A stretch of DNA of 64,000 nt from Thermohalobaculum sediminis (GCF_023487995.1 NZ_JAMFKN010000004.1:1-64000); one strand, 5' to 3'; numbered from the stretch's first letter, positions 34,869 through 45,118 are shown. Notes: a model not told the origin generated them from the letters alone. Numbers and translations: made by a program.

Positions 34869-36365
34869 ATGGCCGAGACCGAAACCCAGGCCGCTGCCGC
34901 CGAAGGCGCGACCGCGTTCGCCGAATCCGACTTCGCGAGCCTCCTGCAGAAGGAGTTCCGGCCGAAATCCGACCAGGCGAAATCCGCGGTCGAGGAGGCG
35001 GTAAAGACCCTGGCCCAGCAGGCGCTGGAGAACACCGCGATCATCTCGGACGACGCGCTGCGCTCGATCGAGGGCATCATCGCCCAGATCGACAAGAAGC
35101 TGACCGAGCAGATCAACCACATCCTGCACCACGAGGACTTCCAGAAGCTCGAGAGCGCCTGGCGTGGCCTGCATTTCCTGGTGAACAACACCGAAACCGA
35201 CGAGATGCTGAAGATCCGCGTCCTCAACATCTCGAAGAAGGACCTCTCGAAGACGCTCAAGAAGTTCAAGGGCACGGCCTGGGACCAGTCGCCGCTGTTC
35301 AAGAAGCTCTACGAGGAGGAATACGGCCAGTTCGGCGGCGAGCCCTATGGCTGCCTGGTGGGCGACTACCACTTCGACCACAGCCCGCCGGACGTCGAGC
35401 TGCTGGGCGAGATGGCGAAGGTCGCGGCCGCGGCGCACGCGCCGTTCATCACCGGGGCCGCGCCCACGCTGTTCCAGATGGACAGCTGGGCCGAGCTCGC
35501 CAACCCGCGCGACCTGACCAAGATCTTCCAGACCCCGGAATACGCGCCGTGGCGGAGCCTGCGCGAGAGCGAGGACAGCCGCTATCTGGGCCTCGCCATG
35601 CCGCGCTTCCTCGGCCGCTACCCGTATGGAGCCAAGACCGACCCGGTCGAGGAGTTCGCCTTCGAGGAGGACACCGAGGGCGCGGGCTCGGAGAAGTACT
35701 GCTGGGTGAACGCGGCCTACGGCATGGCGCGCAACATCACCCGCTCGTTCAAGTCCTATGGCTGGTGCACCCGCATCCGCGGCGTCGAGTCGGGCGGCAC
35801 GGTGGACGGGCTGCCGACGCACACCTTCCCGACCGATGACGGTGGCGTCGACATGAAGTGCCCGACCGAGATCGCGATCTCGGACCGGCGCGAGGCCGAG
35901 CTTGCGAAGAACGGCATGATGCCGCTGATCCACCGCAAGAACTCGGACATGGCAGCCTTCATCGGCGCGCAGTCGCTGCAGAAGCCGGCGGAATACGACG
36001 ACCCGGACGCGACGGCGAACGCCAACCTCGCGGCGCGGCTGCCGTATCTGTTCGCGACCTGCCGCTTCGCGCACTACCTCAAGTGCATCGTCCGCGACAA
36101 GGTCGGCTCGTTCAAGGAGCGCGCCGACATGCAGGAGTGGCTGCAGAACTGGATCAACAACTACGTCGACTTCAACGCAGACACGTCGCCCGAGGAGGTG
36201 AAGGCCCGCCACCCGCTGGCCGCCGCCGAAGTCGTCGTCGAGGAGGTCGAGGGCAACCCCGGCTATTACAGCTCGAAGTTCTTCCTGCGTCCCCACTACC
36301 AGCTCGAGGGCCTGTCGGTGTCGCTGCGCCTCGTCTCGAAGCTGCCGTCCCAGAAGGGGGGCTGA
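34869..36365 (+). CDS. tssC: T6SS sheath large subunit TssC
   Basis: The 498-residue protein is canonical TssC/VipB: EDFQKLESAWRGLHFLVNNTE, PRFLGRYPYGAKTDPVEEF, and the C-terminal strands with GYYSSKFFLRPHYQLEG and SVSLRLVSKLPS that lock neighbouring subunits. It carries the sheath's outer ClpV-accessible layer together with TssB. A second, fused TssB-TssC-like gene lies downstream at 46019, so this is the true sheath subunit. A GC-rich hairpin follows the stop. Confidence 0.97.
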   Translation: MAETETQAAAAEGATAFAESDFASLLQKEFRPKSDQAKSAVEEAVKTLAQQALENTAIISDDALRSIEGIIAQIDKKLTEQINHILHHEDFQKLESAWRGLHFLVNNTETDEMLKIRVLNISKKDLSKTLKKFKGTAWDQSPLFKKLYEEEYGQFGGEPYGCLVGDYHFDHSPPDVELLGEMAKVAAAAHAPFITGAAPTLFQMDSWAELANPRDLTKIFQTPEYAPWRSLRESEDSRYLGLAMPRFLGRYPYGAKTDPVEEFAFEEDTEGAGSEKYCWVNAAYGMARNITRSFKSYGWCTRIRGVESGGTVDGLPTHTFPTDDGGVDMKCPTEIAISDRREAELAKNGMMPLIHRKNSDMAAFIGAQSLQKPAEYDDPDATANANLAARLPYLFATCRFAHYLKCIVRDKVGSFKERADMQEWLQNWINNYVDFNADTSPEEVKARHPLAAAEVVVEEVEGNPGYYSSKFFLRPHYQLEGLSVSLRLVSKLPSQKGG

Positions 36366-36371
36366 CCCTCG

Positions 36372-36406
36372 GGGCCGGGGCGCCCGCCGCGCCGGCCCGC
36401 GTTTTT
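36372..36406 (+). terminator. Hairpin plus T-run between tssC and hcp
   Basis: A GGGCCGG/CCGGCCC stem with a 13-base loop is followed by GCGTTTTT. It may be a partial terminator that lowers read-through from tssC, or a 3' stabilising structure. Confidence 0.4.
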
Positions 36407-36446
36407 CCATCACCAGCGTTCAAACCGTTGAAAAGGAACCCAGACC

Positions 36447-36980
36447 ATGTCCTTCGACGCATTCCTCTACTTCCCCGGCCAGTCGCTCGTGCAGGGCGAG
36501 ACCCAGGACGACGCGATGTCGGCGCATAAGGCGTTCGAGCTGATCTCGTTCTCGTTCGGTGCCGAGAACAACATCAACATCGGCTCGATCTCGGCCGGCG
36601 GCGGCGCCGGCAAGGCGACCTTCAAGGAATTCACCGTCACCAAGAAGACCGACACCGGATCCTGCGGGCTGTTCGCGACGCTGTGCACCGGCAACCACTT
36701 CGACGAGGCGATCATCGAGCTGAGGCGCTCGGGCGGCTCGACGACGGCGTCGGGCGCGACCTTCATGAAGTTCCACTTCAAGCTGGTGATGGTGCAGGAC
36801 ATTTCCTGGTCCGGCTCGGACGGCGACGACGTCTGCGAGGAGGAGGTCATCTTCCAGTATGGCGCGATCAAGATCGAGTATTTCACCCAGGGCAAGGACG
36901 GCAAGATGACCAAGGCCTCGGGCGGCATGGGCGAGGCCAAGTGGAGCCGCGTCAAGAACAAGGCCGACTACGTGGTCTGA
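36447..36980 (+). CDS. hcp: T6SS inner-tube protein Hcp (TssD)
   Basis: The 177-residue protein starts MSFDAFLYFPGQSLVQGETQD. It has the Hcp beta-barrel pattern (KAFELISFSFGAENN, KEFTVTKKTDTGSCGLFATL, DEAIIELRRSGG, and the terminal EAKWSRVKNKADYVV). Hexameric rings of Hcp stack into the tube and can carry effectors. It is on the long side of the family's usual range. Hairpins flank the gene, suggesting separately tuned expression of this highly used part. Confidence 0.96.
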   Translation: MSFDAFLYFPGQSLVQGETQDDAMSAHKAFELISFSFGAENNINIGSISAGGGAGKATFKEFTVTKKTDTGSCGLFATLCTGNHFDEAIIELRRSGGSTTASGATFMKFHFKLVMVQDISWSGSDGDDVCEEEVIFQYGAIKIEYFTQGKDGKMTKASGGMGEAKWSRVKNKADYVV

Positions 36981-36986
36981 GCGTTC

Positions 36987-37023
36987 CGCCGGGCGGGTGC
37001 GAGGCCGCCCCGCCCGGCGTTTC
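36987..37023 (+). terminator. Strong hairpin after hcp
   Basis: An 11-bp perfect stem, CGCCGGGCGGG/CCCGCCCGGCG, with an 11-base loop lies 6 bases past the hcp stop and is followed by TTTCC. The T-run is short, so it may attenuate rather than stop transcription, or protect the hcp mRNA 3' end. Confidence 0.55.
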
Positions 37024-37072
37024 CTCGCGATGAACGCGGCCCCTTCCGGGCCGCGGCGGCAAGGGGTGGCGT

Positions 37073-37909
37073 ATGCACGCGGAAGAGCTGCTGAAACAGG
37101 GTGATCTGTCGGGCGCGCTTGCCGCTCTGCAGGACGCGGTGCGCAAGGCGCCGTCGGACGCGAAGCTGAGGATCTTCCTGTTCCAGCTTCTCACCGTCAC
37201 GGGCGACTGGAAGCGCGCGGTCACGCAGCTCAAGCTGTGCGCCGAGCTCGACAAGTCGGCGCTGGCGATGGCGCAGACCTATCGCGAGGCGATCATCTGC
37301 GAGGTCTACCGCGAGAAGGTCTTTTCGGGCGAGAAATCGCCCCTCGTGTTCGGCGAGCCCCCCGAGTGGCTCGCGCTCCAGATGGAGGCGCTGAAGGTGC
37401 TGGCGGCGGGCAGGCCCGCCGAGGCGGCAGACCTGCGCGCCCGCGCCTTCGACGTGGCTCCGGCGATCCCCGGCACGATCAACGGCACGCCCTTCGAGTG
37501 GATCGCGGACGCCGACATGCGGCTGGGCCCGGTGCTCGAGATCATCGTGAACGGGCGCTATTTCTGGGCGCCGTTCGGCGCGATCCACAAGCTGGAGATC
37601 GACCCGCCCACCGACCTGCGCGACCGCGTCTGGACGCCCGCGCATGTCGTCTGGTCGAATGGCGGCGACGCGGTGGCGCTGATCCCGACGCGCTATCCGG
37701 GCACCACAGCAACCACCGACGACGCGCTGAGGCTTGCCCGCATGACCACCTGGGAGGACGCGGGCGCCGAGACCTATGTCGGCCTCGGCGGGCGGCTCCT
37801 GGCGACCGATGCGGGCGACACCGCACTGATGGACCTTCGCGAACTCGTCATCGGGGACGCGCCCGAGAGCGCCGCAACGGACGCCGCGGGCGAGGGCGCA
37901 GATGGTTGA
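37073..37909 (+). CDS. tagJ: T6SS accessory protein TagJ (ImpE/HsiE family)
   Basis: The 278-residue protein starts with a TPR-like helical half (MHAEELLKQGDLSGALAALQ, KAPSDAKLRIFLFQLL). It continues with the ImpE domain (NGTPFEWIADADMRLGPVLE, NGRYFWAPFGAIHKL, DLRDRVWTPAHVVW). TagJ binds TssB and is linked to sheath recycling in some systems. Its end overlaps tssE by eight bases, so they are co-translated. The family is found only in a subset of T6SS types. Confidence 0.92.
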   Translation: MHAEELLKQGDLSGALAALQDAVRKAPSDAKLRIFLFQLLTVTGDWKRAVTQLKLCAELDKSALAMAQTYREAIICEVYREKVFSGEKSPLVFGEPPEWLALQMEALKVLAAGRPAEAADLRARAFDVAPAIPGTINGTPFEWIADADMRLGPVLEIIVNGRYFWAPFGAIHKLEIDPPTDLRDRVWTPAHVVWSNGGDAVALIPTRYPGTTATTDDALRLARMTTWEDAGAETYVGLGGRLLATDAGDTALMDLRELVIGDAPESAATDAAGEGADG

Positions 37910-38399
37910 CAAGACGCTGTCCGAGAAGCTCCAGCCGTCGCTGCTCGACCGGCTCACCGACGACGCCCCCGGCGAGAAGCAGGAGGCGCGCGACGCGCGC
38001 GTGATCGACATCCGGCGGCTGCGCGAGATCATCCAGCGCGACCTCGCCTGGCTGCTGAACACCGGCAATCTCGAGAGCGCGCACGACCTGAAGACCTTTC
38101 GCGAGGTCGCGGCCTCGACCGTCAACTACGGCTTGCCGGACGTCACCGGCAAGGTGTCGAATGCCCAGCGCGCGGTCGAGATCCGCCAGGCGATCCGGCG
38201 CGCGATCGAGGTGTTCGAGCCGCGCATCCTGCCGGGCACGCTGAGCGTCGAAGTGCATCAGGAGAAGGTCGGGCAGGGCGCCGTGATCTCGTTCGACATC
38301 CACGGCGATGTCTGGGCGCAGCCGCTCCCGCTCGAGCTCTACCTGCGGACGGCGCTCGATGTCACGACCGGCGAAGTCACGGTCTCCCGCCAGGGCTGA
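37902..38399 (+). CDS. tssE: T6SS baseplate protein TssE
   Basis: The 165-residue protein is gp25-like: QPSLLDRLTDDAPGEKQEARD, then RRLREIIQRDLAWLLNTG, TVNYGLPDVTG and VFEPRILPGTLSVEV. TssE links the baseplate wedge to the first sheath ring. It overlaps tagJ upstream and is 9 bases before tssF. Confidence 0.95.
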   Translation: MVDKTLSEKLQPSLLDRLTDDAPGEKQEARDARVIDIRRLREIIQRDLAWLLNTGNLESAHDLKTFREVAASTVNYGLPDVTGKVSNAQRAVEIRQAIRRAIEVFEPRILPGTLSVEVHQEKVGQGAVISFDIHGDVWAQPLPLELYLRTALDVTTGEVTVSRQG

Positions 38400-38408
38400 G
38401 GGGAGCCG

Positions 38409-40289
38409 ATGGATACCCGCCTGCTCAAGCGCTACGACGAGGAACTCGCCTTCATCCGCGAGATGGGGGCCGAGTTCGCCGAGGCCTATCCCAAGATCGC
38501 CGCGCGCCTGGGCATGGAGGGGCTGGAGGTCGCCGACCCTTACGTCGAGCGCCTGCTCGAGGGCTTCGCCTTCCTTGCCGCGCGCGTGCAGCTCGAGCTC
38601 GACCTGCAGTTCCCGGTGTTCACGCAGAACCTGCTCGAGATCGTCTATCCGCACTATCTCGCGCCCACGCCCGCGATGATGATCACGCGCTTCCGGCCCG
38701 ACCCCGCGCAGGGAGGGCTGAAGGACGGCTTCACGCTTCCCCGCGGCACCGTGCTGCGCAGCCGCCTGCGGCAGGGCGAGCAGACGCCCTGCATCTTCCG
38801 CACCTCGCAGGACATCACGCTCTGGCCGATCGAGGTCTCCGAGGTCGAGTATGTCGATGGCCGGGGCGAGCTGGTGGCGGCAGGGGTGGCGAAGGGCAAT
38901 TCCGCGCGCGCCGCGATCCGGCTGCGGCTGCGCCGCTTCGGGGGCGAGAAGATCGCGGCCCTGCCGCTCGACCGGCTCACGCTCTTCCTGTCGGGGTCGG
39001 CTGGCGAGCCGTGGAAGCTCTACGAGGCGCTGTCGAACGACGCGGTGGGGCTGGCCGGACGCTCGACCGACCGGCGCGCCGACTGGGTCGAGATGCTGCC
39101 GGGGGCCGGCGTGCGCCCCCGAGGCTTCGGGCGCGACGAGGCCCTGCTGCCGACGCCGGCGCAGTCCTTCGACGGCTACCGGCTGCTGCAGGAATATTTC
39201 GCGATGCCGGAGCGCTTCTTCTTCTTCGAGCTCTCGGGCCTCGGCCGCGCGGTGCGGCGCGCCGAAGGGGCGGACCTCGATCTCTACATCCTGCTTGAAC
39301 AGGGCCACCCGGAGCTGAAGGGCGCCTTGGGCACGGCCAGCTTCGAGCTGTTCGCGGCGCCGTCGGTCAACCTGTTTCCCAAGCGCTGCGACCGGGTGAT
39401 GGTGCGCGGGCGCGAGATCGACCACCATGTCGTTCCCGACCGCACGGCGCCGATGGATTTCGAAATCCACTCGATCACCAGCGTGACCGGCATCAGCGGC
39501 GAGGGCGCCGACGACGTGGCCTTCCGGCCCTTCTACAGCGCGAGCGACCTCACCGCCGCGGGCGAGCGCCATCCGGCCTACTACACGCTGCGGCGGCGGA
39601 TGCGGCAGCGGTCCGAGAAGCAGCGGCTGAAGGGCGTGCGGACCTCGTATCTCGGCTCGGACGTGTATCTCACGCTGGTGGACCGGGCGCAGGCGCCCTA
39701 TCCGGGCGATCTCGAGCAGCTTGCAGTCACGGCGATGTGCACCAACCGCGACCTGCCGATGCTGCTGTCGCTGGGCGGCGGCGAGAGCGAGTTCCACCTG
39801 CCCGATGGCGGCCCGGTCAGCGGGATCGGCATCCTCGTCTCGCCCAGCCGGCCGCGGCCCAGCCTGGGGCAGGGCGACAGCGCCTGGCGCCTGGTGAGCC
39901 ATCTGAGCCTCAACTACCTGTCGATCGCGGACGCCGACCGCGGAACCGGCGCCGAGGCGCTGCGCGAGCTTCTGGGGCTCTATGCGCCACTCGGCGACCG
40001 CTCGATCGAGAAACAGCTCGAGGGCGTGGTCTCGGTCGCGAGCCGGCCGATCGTGCGGCGCCTGTCGGACGAGGTGCTCTCGACGGCGGTGCGGGGCCTC
40101 GAGGTCCGGGTGGGCTTCGACGAGAGCTTCTTCGAGGGCACGGGCGTTTACCTCATGGGCGCCGTGCTGCAACGCTTCTTCGCGAAATACGTGACGCTGA
40201 ACAGCTTCACCGAGACCGTCATCGAGTCGCAGCAACGGGGGGAGATCGCGCGATGGCCGGCGATGAGCGGGCAGCGGCGCCTGATCTGA
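38409..40289 (+). CDS. tssF: T6SS baseplate protein TssF
   Basis: The 626-residue protein starts MDTRLLKRYDEELAFIREMG, the typical TssF opening, then EFAEAYPKIAARLGMEG and DPYVERLLEGFAFLAARVQ. Later blocks include FPVFTQNLLEIVYPHYLAPTP and LTSLSLNYLSI-like VSHLSLNYLSI. TssF with TssG, TssE and TssK builds the baseplate wedge. The tssG start lies within its last 37 bases. Confidence 0.96.
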   Translation: MDTRLLKRYDEELAFIREMGAEFAEAYPKIAARLGMEGLEVADPYVERLLEGFAFLAARVQLELDLQFPVFTQNLLEIVYPHYLAPTPAMMITRFRPDPAQGGLKDGFTLPRGTVLRSRLRQGEQTPCIFRTSQDITLWPIEVSEVEYVDGRGELVAAGVAKGNSARAAIRLRLRRFGGEKIAALPLDRLTLFLSGSAGEPWKLYEALSNDAVGLAGRSTDRRADWVEMLPGAGVRPRGFGRDEALLPTPAQSFDGYRLLQEYFAMPERFFFFELSGLGRAVRRAEGADLDLYILLEQGHPELKGALGTASFELFAAPSVNLFPKRCDRVMVRGREIDHHVVPDRTAPMDFEIHSITSVTGISGEGADDVAFRPFYSASDLTAAGERHPAYYTLRRRMRQRSEKQRLKGVRTSYLGSDVYLTLVDRAQAPYPGDLEQLAVTAMCTNRDLPMLLSLGGGESEFHLPDGGPVSGIGILVSPSRPRPSLGQGDSAWRLVSHLSLNYLSIADADRGTGAEALRELLGLYAPLGDRSIEKQLEGVVSVASRPIVRRLSDEVLSTAVRGLEVRVGFDESFFEGTGVYLMGAVLQRFFAKYVTLNSFTETVIESQQRGEIARWPAMSGQRRLI

Positions 40290-41275
40290 GTCGCCTCGCG
40301 GCGCTCGGCTCGGACCCGCAGTCCCATCACATCTTTCAGGCCCTGCGCCTGATCGAGGCGGCCTTCCCGGACCGTCCGCGGCTGGGGCGCTCGCGCCGCC
40401 CGGCGCAGGATCCCGTGCGCATCGGGCAGGAGGCGGAGCTGGCCTTCCCGCCCTCGACGATCTCGGCCTTCGCGCCACCCGCGGGGGACGCGCCGGGGCG
40501 GCTGGTGAACCGTTTCTTCGGCCTGTTCGGGCCGAACGGGCCCTTGCCGCTGCACCTGACCGAATACGCCCGCGACCGGCAGCGCAACGTGCACGACCAC
40601 ACGCTGGTGGCCTTCGCCAACCTGTTCCACCATCGCATGACGAGCCTGCTCTACCGTGCCTGGGCGGCCGGCGAGCCGGCGCCGTCCTTCGACCGGCCGG
40701 ACGACGACCCCTTCGCCGCAAAGGTCGCGGCGATCTCGGGCCGGATGGGACGCGGCATGGAGGATCGGGACGCCATGCCCGACCTTGCCAAGCTGCATTT
40801 CGCGGCGCTGCTGGGGCAGGGCCCGAAGAACGCCGAGGGGCTGCTCGCCATCGTCTCGGCCTTCTTCGCGGCGCCCGCGCGGATCGAGGGCTTCGTCGGC
40901 ACCTGGCTGCATCTCGAGCCGCATGACCGCTGGCGGCTGGGCGAGGCGCCGCTGGGGCGGGGCACCAGCCTCGGCGCGCGCGTCTGGTCCCGGCAGTCGA
41001 AGTTCCGCATCCGCCTCGGCCCGGTCGGTTTCGACGCCTACAGCCGCCTGCTGCCGGGCGGGCAGAGCCTCAAGCGCCTCGCCGCCATCGTGCGCAACTA
41101 CCTCGGCGACACCCTGGAATGGGAAGCCAACCTGGTCCTCAAGGCGGACGAGGTGCCCCGGATGCGCCTGGGCCATCAGGGCCGACTGGGCTGGACGACC
41201 TGGCTCGGCGAGCGCGCGCCGGGCCGCGATGCCGACGATCTTCGCCTTCTGCCGCCCTCGCGGCACGCCTTCTAG
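40253..41275 (+). CDS. tssG: T6SS baseplate protein TssG
   Basis: The 340-residue protein starts MAGDERAAAPDLSRL and shows HHIFQALRLIEAAFPDRPRLG and NRFFGLFGPNGPLPLHLTEY, the TssG signature, followed by ANLFHHRMTSLLYRAW and GTWLHLEPHDRWRLG. It pairs with two TssF copies in the wedge. Its first 37 bases overlap the end of tssF in another frame, so translation is coupled. The frame is open far upstream inside tssF but with no family character. Confidence 0.95.
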   Translation: MAGDERAAAPDLSRLAALGSDPQSHHIFQALRLIEAAFPDRPRLGRSRRPAQDPVRIGQEAELAFPPSTISAFAPPAGDAPGRLVNRFFGLFGPNGPLPLHLTEYARDRQRNVHDHTLVAFANLFHHRMTSLLYRAWAAGEPAPSFDRPDDDPFAAKVAAISGRMGRGMEDRDAMPDLAKLHFAALLGQGPKNAEGLLAIVSAFFAAPARIEGFVGTWLHLEPHDRWRLGEAPLGRGTSLGARVWSRQSKFRIRLGPVGFDAYSRLLPGGQSLKRLAAIVRNYLGDTLEWEANLVLKADEVPRMRLGHQGRLGWTTWLGERAPGRDADDLRLLPPSRHAF

Positions 41276-41322
41276 TCCTGCAATCGCCGGGCCCGGCCTC
41301 GGGCTCCGCCAAAACGTGAGAG

Positions 41323-44046
41323 ATGACCATGACCGAGATCAGCCGCGTCGCCCTCTTCGGCAAGCTCAACAAGCTCGGCTACCAGGCGATCGAGGGCGCG
41401 ACCGTCTTCTGCAAGATGCGGGGCAATCCTTATGTCGAGCTGGTGCACTGGCTGCACCAGATCCTGCAGGGACAGGACAGCGATCTCCACCGGATCGTGC
41501 GGCACTTCCAGCTTGATCCCGGCAAGGTGGCGGCCGACATGGTGCGCGCGCTGGACGCGCTGCCGCGGGGCGCGACCTCGATCTCGGACCTCTCGTCGCA
41601 TCTCGAGGAGGCGGTCGAGCGGGCCTGGGTCTATGCCTCGCTCCTCTACAATTCCAGCCAGGTGCGCACCGGGCACCTGATCCTCGGCATGATCAAGACG
41701 CCGAGCCTGCGGCGCGCGCTCGAGGCGATCTCGGGCGAGTTCGCCAAGATCAAGAACGACGAGCTGACCGAGAATTTCGGCAAGATCGTGGGCGGCTCGC
41801 CCGAGGACGCGCTGCGGGCGCAGGATGGATCCCAGGTCGGCGGCGGCGCCGTGCCGGGCGAGGCCTCGGGCGCCATGTCGCCCGCCCAGATGGGCAAGCA
41901 GGAGGCGCTCAACCAGTTCTGCACCGACCTAACCGAGAAGGCGCGGGCGGGCGAGATCGATCCCATCGTCGGGCGCGACGAGGAGATCCGGCAGGTCGTC
42001 GATGTGCTCATGCGCCGCCGCCAGAACAACCCGATCCTGACCGGCGAGGCGGGGGTGGGCAAGACCGCGGTGGTCGAGGGCTTCGCGCTGAGGATCGCGC
42101 GCGGCGATGTGCCGCCCAGCCTTCACGACGCGCGGCTCCTGTCGCTCGATGTGGGGCTGTTGCAGGCCGGCGCCTCGATGAAGGGCGAGTTCGAGAACCG
42201 TCTGCGCGCGGTGATCGACGAGGTGCAGGCGAGCCCCGTGCCGATCATCATGTTCATCGACGAGACCCACACGCTGGTCGGCGCCGGGGGCGCCGCGGGC
42301 ACCGGCGACGCCGCCAACCTGCTCAAGCCTGCGCTCGCGCGCGGCACGCTGCGCACGATCGGCGCGACCACCTGGGCGGAATACAAGAAGCACATCGAGA
42401 AGGACCCCGCCCTGACCCGCCGCTTCCAGGTGGTGCAGGTCGACGAGCCCGACGAGACCAAGGCGATCCTGATGATGCGCGGCATCGCCTCGATGCTGGA
42501 AAAGCACCACAAGGTGCAGATCCTCGACGAGGGGCTCGAGGCGGCCGTGCGGCTCTCGGCGCGCTACATCCCGGCGCGGCAGCTGCCCGACAAGTCGGTG
42601 TCGGTGCTCGACACCGCATGCGCGCGCGTGGCGATCAGCCAGCATGCCGTGCCCGCCGAGGTCGACGACAGCCGCAAGCGGATCGAGGCGCTTACGACCG
42701 AGCTCGAGATCATCGCGCGCGACGAGACCGCGGGCTACGAGGTCACCGAGCGCCGCGCCGCCGTGAGCCACGCGCTGGAGCAGGAGGAAGCGCGGCTCGC
42801 GGGCCTGACCGAGCGGTGGGAGGCGGAGCGGGCCGTGGTCAAGGAGATCCTCGACATCCGCGCCAAGCTGCGCGAGGGCGGCGGCGCGGTCGAGGGGCCG
42901 AAGGCGGCGGAAGTCCCGACCGGTGAGACCGCGAAGCCGCCCCTCACCGCCGAGGAGCGGGTGGCGCTTCTGGCCGAGCTCAAGGCCAGGCAGGCCGAGC
43001 TCGAAGCGTTGCAGGGCGAGAACCCGCTGATCCTGCCGATCGTCGACCGCCAGGCGGTGGCCTCGGTGGTGGGCGACTGGACCGGCATCCCCGTGGGCCG
43101 GATGATGAAGGACGAGATCAACACCGTCCTCAACCTCTCGACGCATCTCGCCAAGCGCGTGATCGGGCAGGACCACGCGATGGAGATGATCGCCAGGCGC
43201 GTGCAGACCAGCCGGGCGGGGCTCGACAACCCCTCGAAGCCGATCGGCGTCTTCATGCTCGCGGGCACCTCGGGCGTCGGCAAAACCGAGACGGCGCTGG
43301 CGCTCGCCGAAGTGCTCTATGGCGGCGAGCAGAACGTCATCACCATCAACATGTCCGAGTTCCAGGAGGCGCACACCGTCTCGACGCTCAAGGGCTCGCC
43401 CCCGGGCTATGTCGGCTATGGCGAGGGCGGGATTCTCACCGAGGCGGTGCGTCGCAAGCCCTATTCGGTGGTGCTGCTCGACGAGGTCGAGAAGGCGCAC
43501 CCTGACGTGCACGAGATCTTCTTCCAGGTGTTCGACAAGGGCCGGATGGAGGACGGCGAGGGGCGGATGATCGATTTCCGCAACACGCTGATCCTGCTGA
43601 CCTCGAACGTGGGCTCCGAGATGATCATGGACCTCTGCGCCGACCCCGAGCTGATGCCCGACCCCGAGGGCATCGCCAAGGCGCTGCGCGAGCCGCTGCT
43701 CAAGGTCTTTCCCGCCGCGCTGTTGGGCAGAATCGTCACCATCCCCTACTATCCGCTGAGCCCGACGATGATCGCCGAGATCACGAAGCTGCAGCTTGGC
43801 CGCATCCAGAAGCGGGTGAGGGAGAGCCACGGCGTCCCGTTCGAATACGACGACGCGGTGGTCGAGACGATCGTCTCGCGCTGCCAGGAGCTGGAAAGCG
43901 GGGGCCGCATGATCGACGCGATCCTGACCAACTCGATGCTTCCGGCGATCTCGGCCGAGTTCCTGCGGCGGCTGATGGAGGGGGGCGCGATCTCGAAGGT
44001 GCAGGTCGGCGTGGCCGACGGCGACTTCACCTACGCCTTCGACTGA
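41323..44046 (+). CDS. tssH: T6SS sheath-recycling ATPase ClpV
   Basis: The 907-residue AAA+ protein has an N-terminal repeat domain ([20 protein letters not shown]) that reads sheath N-termini. Two ATPase modules follow, with Walker A GEAGVGKT at 241-248 and [10 protein letters not shown] near 648. A ClpB-type middle domain has the heptad-rich [49 protein letters not shown] is in the second module. It unfolds contracted TssB/C for reuse. The length fits ClpV. The next gene starts 64 bases on, after a GGGCGGCC hairpin. Confidence 0.96.
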   Translation: MTMTEISRVALFGKLNKLGYQAIEGATVFCKMRGNPYVELVHWLHQILQGQDSDLHRIVRHFQLDPGKVAADMVRALDALPRGATSISDLSSHLEEAVERAWVYASLLYNSSQVRTGHLILGMIKTPSLRRALEAISGEFAKIKNDELTENFGKIVGGSPEDALRAQDGSQVGGGAVPGEASGAMSPAQMGKQEALNQFCTDLTEKARAGEIDPIVGRDEEIRQVVDVLMRRRQNNPILTGEAGVGKTAVVEGFALRIARGDVPPSLHDARLLSLDVGLLQAGASMKGEFENRLRAVIDEVQASPVPIIMFIDETHTLVGAGGAAGTGDAANLLKPALARGTLRTIGATTWAEYKKHIEKDPALTRRFQVVQVDEPDETKAILMMRGIASMLEKHHKVQILDEGLEAAVRLSARYIPARQLPDKSVSVLDTACARVAISQHAVPAEVDDSRKRIEALTTELEIIARDETAGYEVTERRAAVSHALEQEEARLAGLTERWEAERAVVKEILDIRAKLREGGGAVEGPKAAEVPTGETAKPPLTAEERVALLAELKARQAELEALQGENPLILPIVDRQAVASVVGDWTGIPVGRMMKDEINTVLNLSTHLAKRVIGQDHAMEMIARRVQTSRAGLDNPSKPIGVFMLAGTSGVGKTETALALAEVLYGGEQNVITINMSEFQEAHTVSTLKGSPPGYVGYGEGGILTEAVRRKPYSVVLLDEVEKAHPDVHEIFFQVFDKGRMEDGEGRMIDFRNTLILLTSNVGSEMIMDLCADPELMPDPEGIAKALREPLLKVFPAALLGRIVTIPYYPLSPTMIAEITKLQLGRIQKRVRESHGVPFEYDDAVVETIVSRCQELESGGRMIDAILTNSMLPAISAEFLRRLMEGGAISKVQVGVADGDFTYAFD

Positions 44047-44110
44047 TCCGCGCCGGTGCTGCGGGCGGCCGGACGGCCGCCCGACGCGACGGCAAGAGGA
44101 GGACGACCAC

Positions 44111-45058
44111 GTGGCGATCGCGGTCAAGAAGACGAAAATGAATGCCGTTCTCGACGTCTCGCCCTTTGCCGAGATGTCGAGGGACAACCGCGCGTGGTGC
44201 GAGAAGAACCGCTTCCTTCGCGGCAAGATGAAGAACTACACGGCCAGCGAGACGGTCAAGCTCGACCCGCGCAAGTGGAACGAGAAGATCCTGAGGAAGG
44301 CGCTGGTCTCGCTGGTGCGCTACGAACTCAAGCTGCTGGACGTCAAGATCGGGGACATCATCAAGGACGCGTCCGCCGACGGGCTGAAGGGCGAGATCGA
44401 GGCGCAGCCAAAAGTGCTCAAGCTCTACGAGAAGTTCGGCAAGGAGATCGAGAAGAAGGTCTCGCTCGCGCTCGAGGAGATCGAGGAGGACAAGGGCGAC
44501 AACGCCAAGGGCCTGCGCGAGGGCAAGAAGGCGATGAAGGCGATGGCCTCGGTCGACTTCAAGAAACTGTTCACGGGTCCCGGCGACAAGGCGCAGGCCG
44601 CCCTCGACGCGCTGTCGCGCAGCCTTGGCCGGGCGGGGGACGACGACGCCGCGCGCGACAAGGCGATGGATGCCGCCGACCGCGCGCTGGATGTGGCGAT
44701 CACCGAGTTCGACAAGGGCCGGGACGCTGCCGAGGCCGCGATCATCCTGCTTCAGAAGACCGCCCGCAAGATCGTCAAGAACGATGCCGCCGGGCCCGAG
44801 CTCGTGGCCTTCGGCAAGGAGATCGAGGACGCGAACGGGGTGTGCGAGGCGATGATCGACGCGATCCACACCTATTCGGGCGAGTTGATCGACGCGATGA
44901 ACGCGATCCGTGGCGACAAGCTCGACCAGATGAAGGCGCGGAAGCTCGCGGCCGACCTGGGCGCGACGTCGCGCTTCACCAGCAGCGCGGACAAGATGAA
45001 GAACATGCTGGCGAAGCTCCAGAAAAGCTTCGCCAAGGTGCAGCAGGCCCTCAAGTGA
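44111..45058 (+). CDS. Unknown lysine-rich helical protein in the T6SS operon
   Basis: The 315-residue product uses a GTG start (MAIAVKKTKMNAVLD). I recognise no family. It is almost wholly helical by appearance, very rich in Lys, Ala, Asp and Glu, with long amphipathic stretches (DALSRSLGRAGDDDAARDKA, KMKNMLAKLQKSFAKVQQAL) and only two cysteines. There is no signal peptide or membrane helix. It follows clpV and precedes a sodium-channel gene in the same direction, with an 60-base gap to it. It may be a scaffold, a cargo chaperone or an effector-like protein specific to this T6SS type; none of these is shown. The continuous codon style and tight spacing argue that it is a real gene. Confidence 0.75.
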   Translation: MAIAVKKTKMNAVLDVSPFAEMSRDNRAWCEKNRFLRGKMKNYTASETVKLDPRKWNEKILRKALVSLVRYELKLLDVKIGDIIKDASADGLKGEIEAQPKVLKLYEKFGKEIEKKVSLALEEIEEDKGDNAKGLREGKKAMKAMASVDFKKLFTGPGDKAQAALDALSRSLGRAGDDDAARDKAMDAADRALDVAITEFDKGRDAAEAAIILLQKTARKIVKNDAAGPELVAFGKEIEDANGVCEAMIDAIHTYSGELIDAMNAIRGDKLDQMKARKLAADLGATSRFTSSADKMKNMLAKLQKSFAKVQQALK

Positions 45059-45118
45059 CCATGCAGCCGAGAGCAGAGCGGGGCCGCCATGCGCGCCCCG
45101 ACCCGACGGAGGAACGAG

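Noticed and set aside
44063-44082. Terminator after clpV
   Set aside because: A GGGCGGCC/GGCCGCCC stem is present, but no T-run follows on the plus strand, so termination there is not supported.
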